Assembly (NCBI GenBank): GCA_000702245.1
Contig: JNKY01000003.1
Coordinates: 1 to 64,000, forward strand
From: Lachnospiraceae bacterium C6A11
Lineage (GTDB): Bacteria > Bacillota > Clostridia > Lachnospirales > Lachnospiraceae
Reading direction: 5' to 3'
Length of the DNA: 64,000 nucleotides
The position numbers and the translations under genes were made by a program. A model generated the notes under the pieces. The model was given only the letters and a program-made list of their open reading frames with translations, did no database searches and was not told the origin of the DNA. Within the stretch, counting starts at the first letter, position 1, and every line of letters begins with the position of its first letter. Below, in pieces: positions 16,284 through 26,115 of this stretch.

Positions 16284-19200
16284 ATGAGCAACGTAAGAAG
16301 AATCTATGTTGAAAAGAGACAGGATTATGCTGTAAGGGCGAAGGACCTGCAGCAGCAGTTCAGGGAGTATCTCGGTATCAAGCATATCACGGTTCGTGAG
16401 CTTGTAAGATACGATATCGAGAACGTTACGGAGGAGACCTACAAGAAGGCTATTCCGACCGTATTTTCTGAGCCGCCTGTTGATATAGTTTATGAAGAGA
16501 GCTTCCCGAAGGAGGAGGGCGATTTTGTATTTGCTACAGAATATCTTCCGGGTCAGTTCGACCAGAGGGCAGACTCTGCAGAGCAGTGCGTAAAGCTCCT
16601 TAACGAGAACGAGGAGCCGATCATCAGATCAGCTGTAACCTATGTTATCAGCGGCGAGCTTTCTGATGATGACAGAGCTGCTATCAAGGAATATGTTGTT
16701 AACCCTGTAGATTCAAGGATCACAGACGAGGTTAAGCCTGAGACTCTTGTTATGCAGCATCCGGAACCGGACGATGTTAAGATCTTCGACGGCTTCAAGG
16801 ATATGCCTGAGGCAGAGCTTAAGACTCTTTATGACAGCCTCGGACTTGCTATGACCTTCAAGGATTTCCTCCATATTCAGAATTATTTTAGGGGTGAAGA
16901 GAACAGAGACCCTTCAATGACAGAGATCAGAGTGCTTGATACATATTGGTCTGATCACTGCCGTCATACAACATTTGCAACAGAGCTTACAGACGTTAAG
17001 TTCACAGACGGATATTTCAAGGATGCTATCGAGCAGACCTTTGAGAAATACAAAGCTGACAGAGCAGTTATCTACAAGGATCGTAACGACAAGTTCATCT
17101 GCCTTATGGATATCGCTCTTATGGGTATGAAGAAACTCCGTGCCGACGGCAAGCTTGCTGACCTTGATGAGTCAGACGAGATAAATGCATGTACTATCGT
17201 TGTTCCTGTAACTATCGACGGTGTTACAGAGGACTGGCTTGTAAGCTTCAAGAACGAGACACACAACCATCCGACAGAGATCGAGCCATTCGGTGGCGCA
17301 GCAACCTGTCTCGGTGGTGCTATCCGTGATCCACTTTCAGGACGTACCTATGTATATCAGGCTATGCGTGTTACAGGTGCGGCTGATCCAACAAAGTCAC
17401 TTAAGGAGACTATGCCGGGCAAGCTCCCTCAGAGAAAGATCGTTAGGACAGCAGCAGAAGGATATTCTTCATACGGTAACCAGATCGGTCTTGCAACTGG
17501 TCTCGTTAACGAGGTTTATCATCCGAACTATGTTGCTAAGCGTATGGAGATCGGCGCCGTTATCGGTGCAGCTCCAAAGAAGAATGTTAAGAGACTTACT
17601 TCTGATCCGGGCGATGTTATCATCCTCCTCGGCGGACGTACAGGTCGTGACGGCTGCGGCGGTGCTACAGGTTCTTCAAAGGCGCATACATCTGAGTCGC
17701 TTACAACCTGCGGCGCAGAGGTTCAGAAGGGTAATGCTCCTACAGAGAGAAAGCTTCAGAGACTCTTCAGAAGAGAAGAGGTTGCTTCACTCATCAAGAA
17801 GTGTAACGACTTCGGTGCAGGCGGTGTATCCGTAGCTATCGGTGAGCTTGCAGCAGGTCTTGATATCAACCTTGATCTTGTTCCTAAGAAATACGCCGGC
17901 CTTGACGGTACTGAGCTTGCTATTTCCGAGTCACAGGAAAGAATGGCACTTGTAGTTGATCCTGCAGACGCTGACAAGATCCTCGGCTATGCAAGAGAAG
18001 AGAACCTTGAGGCAGTTAAGGTTGCTACAGTTACAGAGAGCCCAAGACTTGTTATGAAGTGGAGAGGCAAGACAATTGTTGACTTAAGCCGTGCCTTCCT
18101 CGATACAAACGGAGCTCATCAGGAGACAACAGCAGTAGTTGAGACTCCTTCAAAGGAAAGCGATTATTTTGAAAATGCAAAGAAGGCTTCTGCATTTGGC
18201 GTTGATGAGAACGCTGACACCGCTGAGCTTTGGAAGGCAGTACTTGCAGACCTTAACGTATGCTCACAGAAGGGCCTTGTAGAGATGTTTGACTCTACGA
18301 TCGGTGCAAATACAGTAACCATGCCTTACGGCGGAAAATACCAGCTTTCACCTATCCAGACAATGACAGCAAAGCTTCCTGTCCTTAAGGGGAGTACTGA
18401 TACAGTAACAATGATGAGCTACGGCTTCGATCCATATCTTTCAAGCTGGAGCCCATACCACGGAGCTATCTATGCAGTGCTTCATTCAGTAGCTAAGATC
18501 GCTGCAGCAGGTGGTGACGTAAGTAAGATCAGACTTACCTTCCAGGAGTATTTTGAAAGAATGACAGAGGACCCGACACGTTGGGGCAAGCCTCTTGCAG
18601 CACTCCTTGGTTCATATTCCGCACAGATAGGTCTCGGCCTTCCATCAATCGGTGGTAAGGACAGTATGTCAGGTTCATTCAATGATATCGACGTACCTCC
18701 GACACTCTGCTCATTTGCGGTTGATATCAACAGCTATATGGATATTGTTACAACCGAGTTCAAGAAGCCGGGCAACCTTATCCTTAAGCTCGATGTAAAT
18801 AAGGACGAGTTCCTCGTTCCTGATTATAATGACGTTCTTGAGAAATACGCTATGCTCCGCAAGGACGTTGAGGCAGACCTTATCGAGTCATCCTTCGCAG
18901 TTGGCTTCGGCGGTATCATCGAAGCAGTCAGCAAGATGGCATTTGGTAATAAATACGGTGTTAAGCTTGACAACAAGGTTGTTTCTAAGGCAGACCTTAT
19001 CAGCAGAGATTACGGTTCTATCATCGTTGAGATTGAACCGGAAAATCTTGAGAAGCTCACAGCACCTTACACAGTTATCGGTGAAGTAACAGATGACGGA
19101 AACTTCACATACGGCAGCAGCAAGCTTTCAGTTGATGAGGCAGTAGCTGTTTGGACAGGAAAGCTCGAGAAGGTATTCCCTACACTTTCAAATGTAGAGG

Positions 19201-20063
19201 ATAAGAAGATCGAAACAGGACTCTATGAGGCTAAGACTATCCTTGTTGCAAAGAACAAGGTTGCAAAGCCGAGAGTATTCATACCTGTATTTCCTGGTAC
19301 TAACTGCGAATACGACTCAGCTCATGCATTTGAGAGAGCAGGCGCAGAGGTTACAACAATCGTACTTAACAATATGGATGCTGAAGGTATCCGCGAGTCA
19401 GTTGATGCTTTCACCAAGGCAATCAGCCAGTCACAGATCGTAATGTTCCCTGGCGGCTTTTCTGCAGGTGATGAGCCGGACGGTTCAGGTAAGTTCATCG
19501 CAACAGCCTTCAGAAATCAGAAGATAGCAGACGAGCTCATGAAGCTCATCAACGAGAGAGACGGACTTGTACTTGGTATCTGTAACGGCTTCCAGGCACT
19601 CCTCAAGCTTGGCCTCCTTCCTTACGGCGAGGTTAGACCGCAGAGTGAGAACAGCCCAACACTTGCACGTAACTCTATCGGACGTCACCAGTCCAAGATG
19701 GCTTATACCAAGGTCGTTTCAAATAAGTCACCATGGCTGAGACGCGCAGAGCTTGGCGGAGTTTACTCAATCGCAATGTCACACGGCGAAGGCCGTTTCG
19801 TTGCAAACGACGAGTGGCTTAAGAAGCTCTTCGAGAACGGACAGGTTGCAACTCAGTACGTTGACCTTGCCGGAAACCCAACCATGGACGAAGAGTACAA
19901 CCTCAACGCCTCATACATGGCTATCGAAGGTATCACAGACGCTACAGGACGTATCCTCGGTAAGATGGGTCACTCTGAGAGACGTTCAACCGCAAGCTAC
20001 ATAAACATCTTCGGCGAAAAAGATCAGCAGATCTTTGAGTCCGGTGTTGAGTATTTTCATTAA
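16284..20063 (+). CDS. purL: Phosphoribosylformylglycinamidine synthase, single-chain form
   Basis: PurL converts FGAR, glutamine and ATP to FGAM in purine synthesis. The 1259-residue chain has the PurS-like N-terminal part, two AIRS-type halves (HNHPTEIEPFGGAATCLGG near 330, and GGKDSMSGSF near 790) and a C-terminal glutamine amidotransferase with FPGTNCEYD, the nucleophile region GICNGFQALL (Cys near 1100) and SHGEGRF (His near 1167). This long form contrasts with the split purSQL of Bacilli. AGGAGGAAAAA precedes the ATG. No other purine gene is adjacent. Codon usage is strongly adapted, as for a highly expressed gene. Confidence 0.96.
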   Translation: MSNVRRIYVEKRQDYAVRAKDLQQQFREYLGIKHITVRELVRYDIENVTEETYKKAIPTVFSEPPVDIVYEESFPKEEGDFVFATEYLPGQFDQRADSAEQCVKLLNENEEPIIRSAVTYVISGELSDDDRAAIKEYVVNPVDSRITDEVKPETLVMQHPEPDDVKIFDGFKDMPEAELKTLYDSLGLAMTFKDFLHIQNYFRGEENRDPSMTEIRVLDTYWSDHCRHTTFATELTDVKFTDGYFKDAIEQTFEKYKADRAVIYKDRNDKFICLMDIALMGMKKLRADGKLADLDESDEINACTIVVPVTIDGVTEDWLVSFKNETHNHPTEIEPFGGAATCLGGAIRDPLSGRTYVYQAMRVTGAADPTKSLKETMPGKLPQRKIVRTAAEGYSSYGNQIGLATGLVNEVYHPNYVAKRMEIGAVIGAAPKKNVKRLTSDPGDVIILLGGRTGRDGCGGATGSSKAHTSESLTTCGAEVQKGNAPTERKLQRLFRREEVASLIKKCNDFGAGGVSVAIGELAAGLDINLDLVPKKYAGLDGTELAISESQERMALVVDPADADKILGYAREENLEAVKVATVTESPRLVMKWRGKTIVDLSRAFLDTNGAHQETTAVVETPSKESDYFENAKKASAFGVDENADTAELWKAVLADLNVCSQKGLVEMFDSTIGANTVTMPYGGKYQLSPIQTMTAKLPVLKGSTDTVTMMSYGFDPYLSSWSPYHGAIYAVLHSVAKIAAAGGDVSKIRLTFQEYFERMTEDPTRWGKPLAALLGSYSAQIGLGLPSIGGKDSMSGSFNDIDVPPTLCSFAVDINSYMDIVTTEFKKPGNLILKLDVNKDEFLVPDYNDVLEKYAMLRKDVEADLIESSFAVGFGGIIEAVSKMAFGNKYGVKLDNKVVSKADLISRDYGSIIVEIEPENLEKLTAPYTVIGEVTDDGNFTYGSSKLSVDEAVAVWTGKLEKVFPTLSNVEDKKIETGLYEAKTILVAKNKVAKPRVFIPVFPGTNCEYDSAHAFERAGAEVTTIVLNNMDAEGIRESVDAFTKAISQSQIVMFPGGFSAGDEPDGSGKFIATAFRNQKIADELMKLINERDGLVLGICNGFQALLKLGLLPYGEVRPQSENSPTLARNSIGRHQSKMAYTKVVSNKSPWLRRAELGGVYSIAMSHGEGRFVANDEWLKKLFENGQVATQYVDLAGNPTMDEEYNLNASYMAIEGITDATGRILGKMGHSERRSTASYINIFGEKDQQIFESGVEYFH

Positions 20064-20336
20064 TTGATTTATTTATACAGAATCGTCCAAACAGTGTTTC
20101 GCTAATGTGCTAGCGATTTGCTAAAACAATATACGCCTGCTTCAGATTTTGCTAAAAATCTCCGCAAAATTCCGCGGCGCAAGATTGCATATCGTTGTAA
20201 TTTGTATAGCCGCTCCAGTTTCGCCTCCGATTTTTGCAAAATTACGAAGCATTCGTATTTGTTTTCACGCAAATCGAGCAATATTAGCTCAACACTATCT
20301 GTCCGATTTCTGTGTTAACGGAAATAAGGAATTAAA
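20064..20336. other. Hairpin-rich intergenic region before the MoxR operon
   Basis: This 273-bp AT-rich gap has no convincing gene. It holds several short hairpins: TCGCTA/TAGCGA (20099-20116), AGATTTT/AAAATCT (20144-20161), TACGAA-GCA-TTCGTA (20243-20257) and GAGC/GCTC near 20277-20291. The stretch around 20112-20145 faintly resembles the reverse complement of the repeat core (ending ATACGCC then CTTCAG), so it may be a decayed copy. No promoter stands out. Confidence 0.35.
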
Positions 20337-21281
20337 ATGATTATCCGCGATATATATTTAAAGGTTTTACAAAATGTCAGAAAGTGCATCGTTGGCCGTG
20401 ATGAAACCTTCTCTTTGATATTCGCAGCTATCCTAGCCGGCGGACATGTCCTCCTCGAGGATAATCCGGGCACGGGCAAGACAACCCTTGCCAGAGCAAT
20501 AGCAAAAAGTATAGACGGCGAGATGAAGAGAGTGCAGTTCACTCCCGATCTTATGCCGCAGGACATCACCGGTCTCAATGTATTCAGCAGGAAGGATGAA
20601 GAGTTCCATCTCGTGAAGGGACCTGTATTTACGAATATCCTGCTGGCCGATGAGATTAACCGTGCGACTCCGAGGACTCAGTCCAGCCTGCTTGAGGCGA
20701 TGGAGGAGAGAAACTGTACTATCGACCGTGAGACTATCGCCCTTCCGAAGCCGTTCCTTGTTATCGCGACAGAGAACCCTGTCGAAACAACCGGAACCTA
20801 TCCGCTTCCGGAGGCGCAGCTTGACAGATTCATGATAAGGCTGTCGATGGATAACCTCTCAAGGGAAGAGGAGACGGCTGTGCTTGAAAGGTACAAGACC
20901 GATGATCCGCTCCATAGCCTTGAACCGGTATGCAGTAAGGAGGATATCCTTGCGGCAGCCGAAGCATCGAAGGAGATATTTGTCCATAGATGCATAGAGG
21001 AATATATAGTTGATATTGCAGCGGCAACGAGACAGACTCCGAAACTCCTTGTGGGAGTAAGCCCGAGAGCAAGTCTTGCACTTATGAGGATGTCTCAGGC
21101 GTTTGCAGGTATTTCCGGAAGAGATTACGTCATTCCTGATGATGTAAGGCTCCTCGCACCTTTTGTTTTCGGTCACAGAGTTATCACTGCATCCGGAGTT
21201 CAGACAATAGGCGAGACTAAAGCAATCATAGAAGAAGCAGTAAGGACAGTAGCAGTACCTACGGAGAACTGGACAAAGTGA
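20337..21281 (+). CDS. MoxR-family AAA+ ATPase
   Basis: The 314-residue protein has a Walker A DNPGTGKTTLARAIA (about 40-54), a Walker B LLADEINRATPRTQSSLLEAM and sensor motif ATENPVETTGTYPLPEAQLDRF, all typical of MoxR ATPases. These act as chaperone-like partners for von Willebrand or DUF58 proteins, often in maturing a partner enzyme. AAGGA precedes the ATG. The DUF58 gene overlaps its stop by 4 bp (GTGA), showing translational coupling. Confidence 0.93.
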   Translation: MIIRDIYLKVLQNVRKCIVGRDETFSLIFAAILAGGHVLLEDNPGTGKTTLARAIAKSIDGEMKRVQFTPDLMPQDITGLNVFSRKDEEFHLVKGPVFTNILLADEINRATPRTQSSLLEAMEERNCTIDRETIALPKPFLVIATENPVETTGTYPLPEAQLDRFMIRLSMDNLSREEETAVLERYKTDDPLHSLEPVCSKEDILAAAEASKEIFVHRCIEEYIVDIAAATRQTPKLLVGVSPRASLALMRMSQAFAGISGRDYVIPDDVRLLAPFVFGHRVITASGVQTIGETKAIIEEAVRTVAVPTENWTK

Positions 21282-22462
21282 AGTTATTAATCGCCTTTCT
21301 TATTTTCTGTTTCATATATGGCCTTCAGAGAGAGATGTACAGGAGACGCTGGGACAGCGGTCTTCTGGCTAAGCTTTCCTTTGACAAAAATCACCTTGAA
21401 TGTGGTGAAGAGGCGGCCCTTATGGTTGAGATAGAAAACAGAAAGCTCCTTCCTCTGCCTGTATTTCATCTGAAATACTCTGTAGATCGTTCCTTCAGAT
21501 TCGTTAACAATGACAATTCCGCCGTGACGGATTTATACTACAAAAATGATGCCTTCTCGGTTCTCGGCAACCAGAAGATAACCAGAAGGCATCTGTTTCA
21601 CGGGACAAAAAGAGGCGTCTATAATATTCCGAGCTGTACGGTCCACGTCAAGGATTTCTTCCTTATTTCGACCTTCGCGAAGCAGCTCGAACAGAAGTCT
21701 TTATTATATGTATTTCCGAAGAAAGTAAGATCAAGTGAATATGATGAACTGATGAAGGGTATCATGGGCGAGATGGCCGCAAGGCACAGCCTCGTAGAGG
21801 ATAACCTTACCTTCAGGGGCATAAGAGAGTATTCGACTTATGATGGCATGAGGAGTATCAACTGGCGTCAGACTGCCAGGAGGAACGACCTCATGGTCAA
21901 TCTCTACGACCATACCATGGACAGGGAGGTCAGGATACTTCTGAATCTCGACACAGAAAATATGATCGAGCCCGGCAAACTGATGGAATCTGCTGTTTCC
22001 CTTGCAAGTACCATCGCAAGAAATATGCTTAAGACCAGGACTGCGGTTTCCTTCGTGACGAACGGTATGATGTGGAGGGGCCAGAAGCCGTCTGAGGTTA
22101 GTGAGCACAGCGTAACGATATCGAGCAGAGTGCGTCCGGAGCACACACTGTGTCCGACAGTGGGCAAGGGGGCTGACATGGCTCACGCCATAACCATAGA
22201 CAAGGTGCTTGCATCCATCTGCGCAACGGCAGGTAAGGATGAGTTCCTTCGTATACTTGATAATGAGATAAAGAAAGCTGAGGAGAATGTATTTTACCTC
22301 ATTATTTCACCATACCATAAGGAGGATATAGCGGATAGGCTTCGCAGGATGAACAAGCTGCAGCTGGGCGTTACGATGATCGTTCCTTATTATGACACTC
22401 TTGGTTTTGAAAACCCGAAGAAGGGTATGTACGGCTGGGAGGTGAAGATGGATGAAGCATAA
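21278..22462 (+). CDS. DUF58 domain-containing protein
   Basis: The 394-residue protein starts at GTG 21278 within the stop of the MoxR gene. It has a short hydrophobic N-terminus (LLIAFLIFCFIYG) and the DUF58 hallmark FRGIREYSTYDGMRSINWRQTARRNDL split over residues 175-210, followed by a VWA-like region with RILLNLDT. DUF58 proteins are the standard partners of MoxR ATPases; the biochemical role is not established. It is 394 residues, near family size, and its 3' end overlaps the next gene by 11 bp. Confidence 0.88.
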   Translation: MKLLIAFLIFCFIYGLQREMYRRRWDSGLLAKLSFDKNHLECGEEAALMVEIENRKLLPLPVFHLKYSVDRSFRFVNNDNSAVTDLYYKNDAFSVLGNQKITRRHLFHGTKRGVYNIPSCTVHVKDFFLISTFAKQLEQKSLLYVFPKKVRSSEYDELMKGIMGEMAARHSLVEDNLTFRGIREYSTYDGMRSINWRQTARRNDLMVNLYDHTMDREVRILLNLDTENMIEPGKLMESAVSLASTIARNMLKTRTAVSFVTNGMMWRGQKPSEVSEHSVTISSRVRPEHTLCPTVGKGADMAHAITIDKVLASICATAGKDEFLRILDNEIKKAEENVFYLIISPYHKEDIADRLRRMNKLQLGVTMIVPYYDTLGFENPKKGMYGWEVKMDEA

Positions 22463-23741
22463 GCTGGAAGTTGCTCGCAGGATCATGCGTTATGTTTATA
22501 ATTACATGCTTGTTCTTTTCTTTACGTCCTTCGCACTCTATCTCCTTCGTCACGGTGAGATCGGAATAAAGGAGGCGCTGATACTTGCGGGGACTATGGG
22601 AGTGTCCTGGATACTGAGAGAACGCACAGGAAACAATATCATTCTATTCCTCGTTCATATGGCTATGATCGCCGGAGTGATATTTATAGAAAAGGGAGCT
22701 ACTCTGAAGACTGTAATGGCGGTTGCCTTGTTCGTGGTAATGGTATTTGCCATGAGATATAACAGGAGCGGAGGAAAGCTGAATCAGCTTGACGAGGTGC
22801 CATGGCCGATGTTCCTCGCGGGAATGGTCATGTATGTATTTGGCATATATATGAACAATAGGACCATGGTCTTCAAGTCGTATCTGATACCGGTCATACT
22901 CTTCATAGCATACCTGATAATCGTTTATCTTGACGGTATGTATAATTACATCGACAGGACGAAGGATGTGGCGGATCTGCCGGTTAGAAGAATGATGAGC
23001 GTCAACAGTGTGATAGTTACAGGCATAGTCTCTTTCATCATCGTTGCGATCGCGATAACCTCCCTCTTTAACCTTGATGGGCTGATAAAGGGCTTCTTCA
23101 AGGGCGTGCTTACGATATGCGGTTTCATCATCCTGGGATTTAAGTTTATCTACGCGCTTCTGTTTTCATTCCTGAAGGGCGGTGAATCGGCGCAGGAGGA
23201 TGTGGCAGGTAAGAGAGAAGAAGCTGCGAAGCTGATGGAGGATAATGGCTTTGCGGACAGCCTGACAACGATAGTGATAGTTGCACTTGTGATCGTTGCA
23301 GCTGTATTTATCTTTTATATCGTTAAGAAGATCGTCAGGTTCATCATCCTGAAGAGGCATATGCCTGAGGATGTCATCGAAAGCCTAACCGAGAACACCC
23401 ACGACCAGAAGGAGAAGAGGAAGACTTTCAGGGAGTCAGTGAAAGAGAGGCTTTCAATGGACGAGAAGGTGAGGCGGGTTTACCGGAAGACTGTGCTTGC
23501 TGCCGGCAGGCCGTATGTGCCTCTTGAAAATGAAACAACACTTGATATAAACGGCAGGATTAGTGTAAACTCAAAATATGATCTGACGGATATGACCGGG
23601 CTTTATAATGAGCTGCGGTACGGGCAGACTGTTCCGGATCGGAAGGCTTACTCTGAGATGAAGAAGCGGGCAAGACACATTGGGTCGAACGGACAGAAGA
23701 GCACTGGGCAGAGTTATCCGGATGAGCAAAAAGATGAATGA
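22452..23741 (+). CDS. Multi-pass membrane protein with DUF4129-like C-terminus
   Basis: The 429-residue protein has about nine hydrophobic helices in residues 15-240 and one more at 275-295 (IVIVALVIVAAVFIFYIV). A cytosolic tail of about 130 residues follows, with VRRVYRKTVLAA and LTDMTGLYNELRYG, resembling the DUF4129 region found in MoxR/DUF58 operons. In many relatives a transglutaminase domain completes the set; none is seen here. The start overlaps the DUF58 gene, so the three proteins are probably made together as a membrane complex. The DUF4129 assignment is tentative. Confidence 0.65.
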   Translation: MKHKLEVARRIMRYVYNYMLVLFFTSFALYLLRHGEIGIKEALILAGTMGVSWILRERTGNNIILFLVHMAMIAGVIFIEKGATLKTVMAVALFVVMVFAMRYNRSGGKLNQLDEVPWPMFLAGMVMYVFGIYMNNRTMVFKSYLIPVILFIAYLIIVYLDGMYNYIDRTKDVADLPVRRMMSVNSVIVTGIVSFIIVAIAITSLFNLDGLIKGFFKGVLTICGFIILGFKFIYALLFSFLKGGESAQEDVAGKREEAAKLMEDNGFADSLTTIVIVALVIVAAVFIFYIVKKIVRFIILKRHMPEDVIESLTENTHDQKEKRKTFRESVKERLSMDEKVRRVYRKTVLAAGRPYVPLENETTLDINGRISVNSKYDLTDMTGLYNELRYGQTVPDRKAYSEMKKRARHIGSNGQKSTGQSYPDEQKDE

Positions 23742-23836
23742 CCTGACAGGATTTTGAGGATGATCAGAGAACAGTGTAACAGCTGTTTTGAGTATATTTT
23801 AAATACTATAGTGTAGGTAAAATACAGGAGGACGAT

Positions 23837-24940
23837 ATGAGAAAGAAGATAATAGCGGGGGCTATGATACTTGCTCTTATTGCATCAGTGGGATGCGGGA
23901 AGAAGGAAGATGAGGTGGAAGGAGTTGCCAAGAGGACAACATCCACTGTGACTGTGGCTACGACGGAGGCATCTTCAACAGAGGCTCCGACAACAGCGGA
24001 TACAACTACTGAAGCAACAACGGCTGCTTCAACAGAGACAACGACAGAAGTAACAACTGAAGCGACTACGGCGACAACGCAGGCGTCAACGACTACAACG
24101 ACAGAAGCTGCAACGGAGGCGACAACACAGACTACCTCCCAGGCTCTGACAGATTGGGATGTAAGTAAAGAAGAAGGCATGCTCAGTTTTCTTGACGGCA
24201 CCTGGAATATGATACCGGGAGGAACTGCAACCACAACGAATAAAGGAGCGACACTGACATTTAAGAAGGACGAGAGCTTCGTTGAGGCCGCAAATGAGAA
24301 TAATGGTGAGTATGCATACGTGTATATGGGCTTTGACAGACTCTTCCCGAATATGGAGGACGACACAAACTTCATAGAGATGCAGGTTGATTATTCCAGC
24401 AGCGAAAATATCCTTGTGGATAGTAGAGCGACAATTCAGATACTGACTGCTATAACAGATAAGGGTGAGGTTATGGCGCTCAGGGAAACCGGAAACGGTC
24501 AGTCTGCTTTGGCTACCTATTGTTTTGACTATGATAAGGTTGCCTGGGACTATTTCTGGGTATTTAAGAAAGAAAATGATAATTTCACAATGACAAAGGA
24601 ACAGAATGACAGCCTTAGGATCAAGGATGGCAGCTTCTACGCGATCAAGTGGTATGACTGCGGAAATGGTGCCAATCTTCAGCCTGTGGATGTTATTGAA
24701 ACCAAAGAGGACTGGTATGGCGAGGAGTTGCATGCTGTAAGCTACATCAGATCGAAGACTTATCCGAACAGTATTTACGCTCCTTACTATGAGATAGAGG
24801 GCATGGAGCAGTATGCAAACAGTGGCGGATACGGACCGGCTCTCTGCAAGGTTGAAACAAACAGTCAGGGTGTGGTAACGAAGATTACAGGTATCAGTTA
24901 TCTTGGCTATGGCTATTATAATGCGGATCAGACGTATTAA
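23837..24940 (+). CDS. Predicted lipoprotein with Thr-rich linker, function unknown
   Basis: The 367-residue protein begins with a lipoprotein signal (KKIIAGAMILALIASVGC, lipobox ASVGC, Cys21). Residues about 33-98 are a low-complexity linker rich in Thr, Glu and Ala built from TTEATT-like units, probably spanning the peptidoglycan. The globular C-terminal part (about 105-367) contains several Trp and Tyr residues and DWDVSKEEG, but I recognise no family. AGGAGGACGAT precedes the ATG. A similar linker occurs in the protein at 53390. It is convergent with the LysR gene. Confidence 0.75.
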   Translation: MRKKIIAGAMILALIASVGCGKKEDEVEGVAKRTTSTVTVATTEASSTEAPTTADTTTEATTAASTETTTEVTTEATTATTQASTTTTTEAATEATTQTTSQALTDWDVSKEEGMLSFLDGTWNMIPGGTATTTNKGATLTFKKDESFVEAANENNGEYAYVYMGFDRLFPNMEDDTNFIEMQVDYSSSENILVDSRATIQILTAITDKGEVMALRETGNGQSALATYCFDYDKVAWDYFWVFKKENDNFTMTKEQNDSLRIKDGSFYAIKWYDCGNGANLQPVDVIETKEDWYGEELHAVSYIRSKTYPNSIYAPYYEIEGMEQYANSGGYGPALCKVETNSQGVVTKITGISYLGYGYYNADQTY

Positions 24941-24979
24941 TTAGAAATATTATTGATAATAAATAGATAATACATATAA

Positions 24980-25010
24980 ATAAAAAATGCCGGCTGCCAA
25001 TCAGCAGCCG
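24980..25010 (-). terminator. Rho-independent terminator of the LysR gene
   Basis: CGGCTGC (24991-24997) and GCAGCCG (25004-25010) form a 7-bp GC-rich hairpin. On the minus strand it is followed by GCATTTTTTA. The stop codon of the LysR gene (25001-25003) lies in its loop. It sits between two convergent genes. Confidence 0.8.
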
Positions 25011-25969
25011 ACATAATCAGTAAGGAAAGACGTGATCTCACGTCTTTTTCTTTTGTAAATAAAACCAATCTTTCGCGGTGGAAGTGGTACGGAAAGAGGA
25101 AGCTCAACCACCTCGCCGGTGCGGAGCTTTTCCTTGGCAAACTCCTTAACGACCCCGGAGATGCCCAGACCTATCGCGGCAAAGTCGATGAGAAGATCCA
25201 TGTTATTTACCTCCAGCACACGTGATGGAAGGATGTCGTTCTCTGAGAGATATCTTTCAACGTGGCGACGGGTTATATTTTCCTTCTCCAGAAGCATAAG
25301 GTTGCCGGTTTCGAGAAGCTCTCTGGTGGAGAGAACGTTTGGTTTAGCACTTGTGTCATCGATGATTCCCGTGAAATTACCCATCATAAGATAAGGATTC
25401 GTAACGGCAGGACCTTCGGCTCTTTCACGGCTCAGGTTATCGAGATAGCTTTGGTTGGCTACGAAGATATCATGTATTTCCGTAAGATCGATGTAGGTCA
25501 TATCTTTCGGAATATCGGTCTTGCAGATGAGACCGATATCAAGTGTTCCGTCCTCGACGAGAGGAATAGTATTTAAAGTCGCATGGCAGTCGATGGTAAT
25601 ATTAATGTGAGGGTTATCATTGATGTAATCCTTCAGATAATCAAGAAGAACGTAGCGGCAGAGTGAAGTGCTGACGCCGAAACGAAGCTCGATGCCGGAA
25701 TGTGCGCCGAAGCCCACAATATCATCCTCAGCATTCTCTATATAAGTAAATGCATTTTCAACATGCTCATAGAGCAGGCGGCCTTCATCGGTCAGCTTTA
25801 CACCGCGCGAGCTTCTTGTGAAGAGAGTGGTGCCAAGCTGCTCCTCAAGATTTGATATGGACTTACTTACAGCAGGCTGGCTGATATATAGCTTGTCAGC
25901 GGCACGGCTGATGCTGCCAGTCTTCGCTACTGTAATAAAAACGTTGTAGTAATTCAAATTACCTAGCAT
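25001..25969 (-). CDS. LysR-family transcriptional regulator, probable leucine-operon regulator
   Basis: The 322-residue protein has the LysR winged helix at 1-60 (FITVAKTGSISRAADKLYISQPAVSKSISNLEEQLG, TLFTRSSRGVKLTDEG) followed by a periplasmic-binding-type effector domain from about 90 (ELRFGVSTSLCRYVL). The gene is divergent from leuC with a 146-bp gap. That gap holds TGATTATA-N13-TATAATCA, a typical LysR-type site overlapping the leuC promoter. It therefore probably controls leucine synthesis, with an unknown coinducer (inference). Its terminator overlaps its own stop codon. Confidence 0.9.
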   Translation of the reverse strand: MLGNLNYYNVFITVAKTGSISRAADKLYISQPAVSKSISNLEEQLGTTLFTRSSRGVKLTDEGRLLYEHVENAFTYIENAEDDIVGFGAHSGIELRFGVSTSLCRYVLLDYLKDYINDNPHINITIDCHATLNTIPLVEDGTLDIGLICKTDIPKDMTYIDLTEIHDIFVANQSYLDNLSRERAEGPAVTNPYLMMGNFTGIIDDTSAKPNVLSTRELLETGNLMLLEKENITRRHVERYLSENDILPSRVLEVNNMDLLIDFAAIGLGISGVVKEFAKEKLRTGEVVELPLSVPLPPRKIGFIYKRKRREITSFLTDYVGC

Positions 25970-26028
25970 TTATTATTTCTCCTTGCATATATAACTACAG
26001 ATTATACTAAAGATAAATTATATATATT

Positions 26029-26058
26029 TTGATTATATCATGCCGAATGCTATAATCA
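26029..26058 (+). promoter_or_regulatory. leuC promoter overlapped by a LysR-type operator
   Basis: The -35 TTGATT (26029-26034) and extended -10 TGC-TATAAT (26051-26056) are 16 bp apart. The perfect inverted repeat TGATTATA (26030-26037) and TATAATCA (26051-26058), spaced by 13 bp, covers both boxes and fits the T-N11-A LysR pattern. A second half site TATAATCAAGGA lies at 26094, just before the leuC ribosome site. The leftward TATAAT at 26001-26006 may serve the LysR gene. Confidence 0.65.
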
Positions 26059-26115
26059 AGGATATTTTATTATAGCCAATTATTATTTTTAACTATAATC
26101 AAGGAGGAAACAAAC

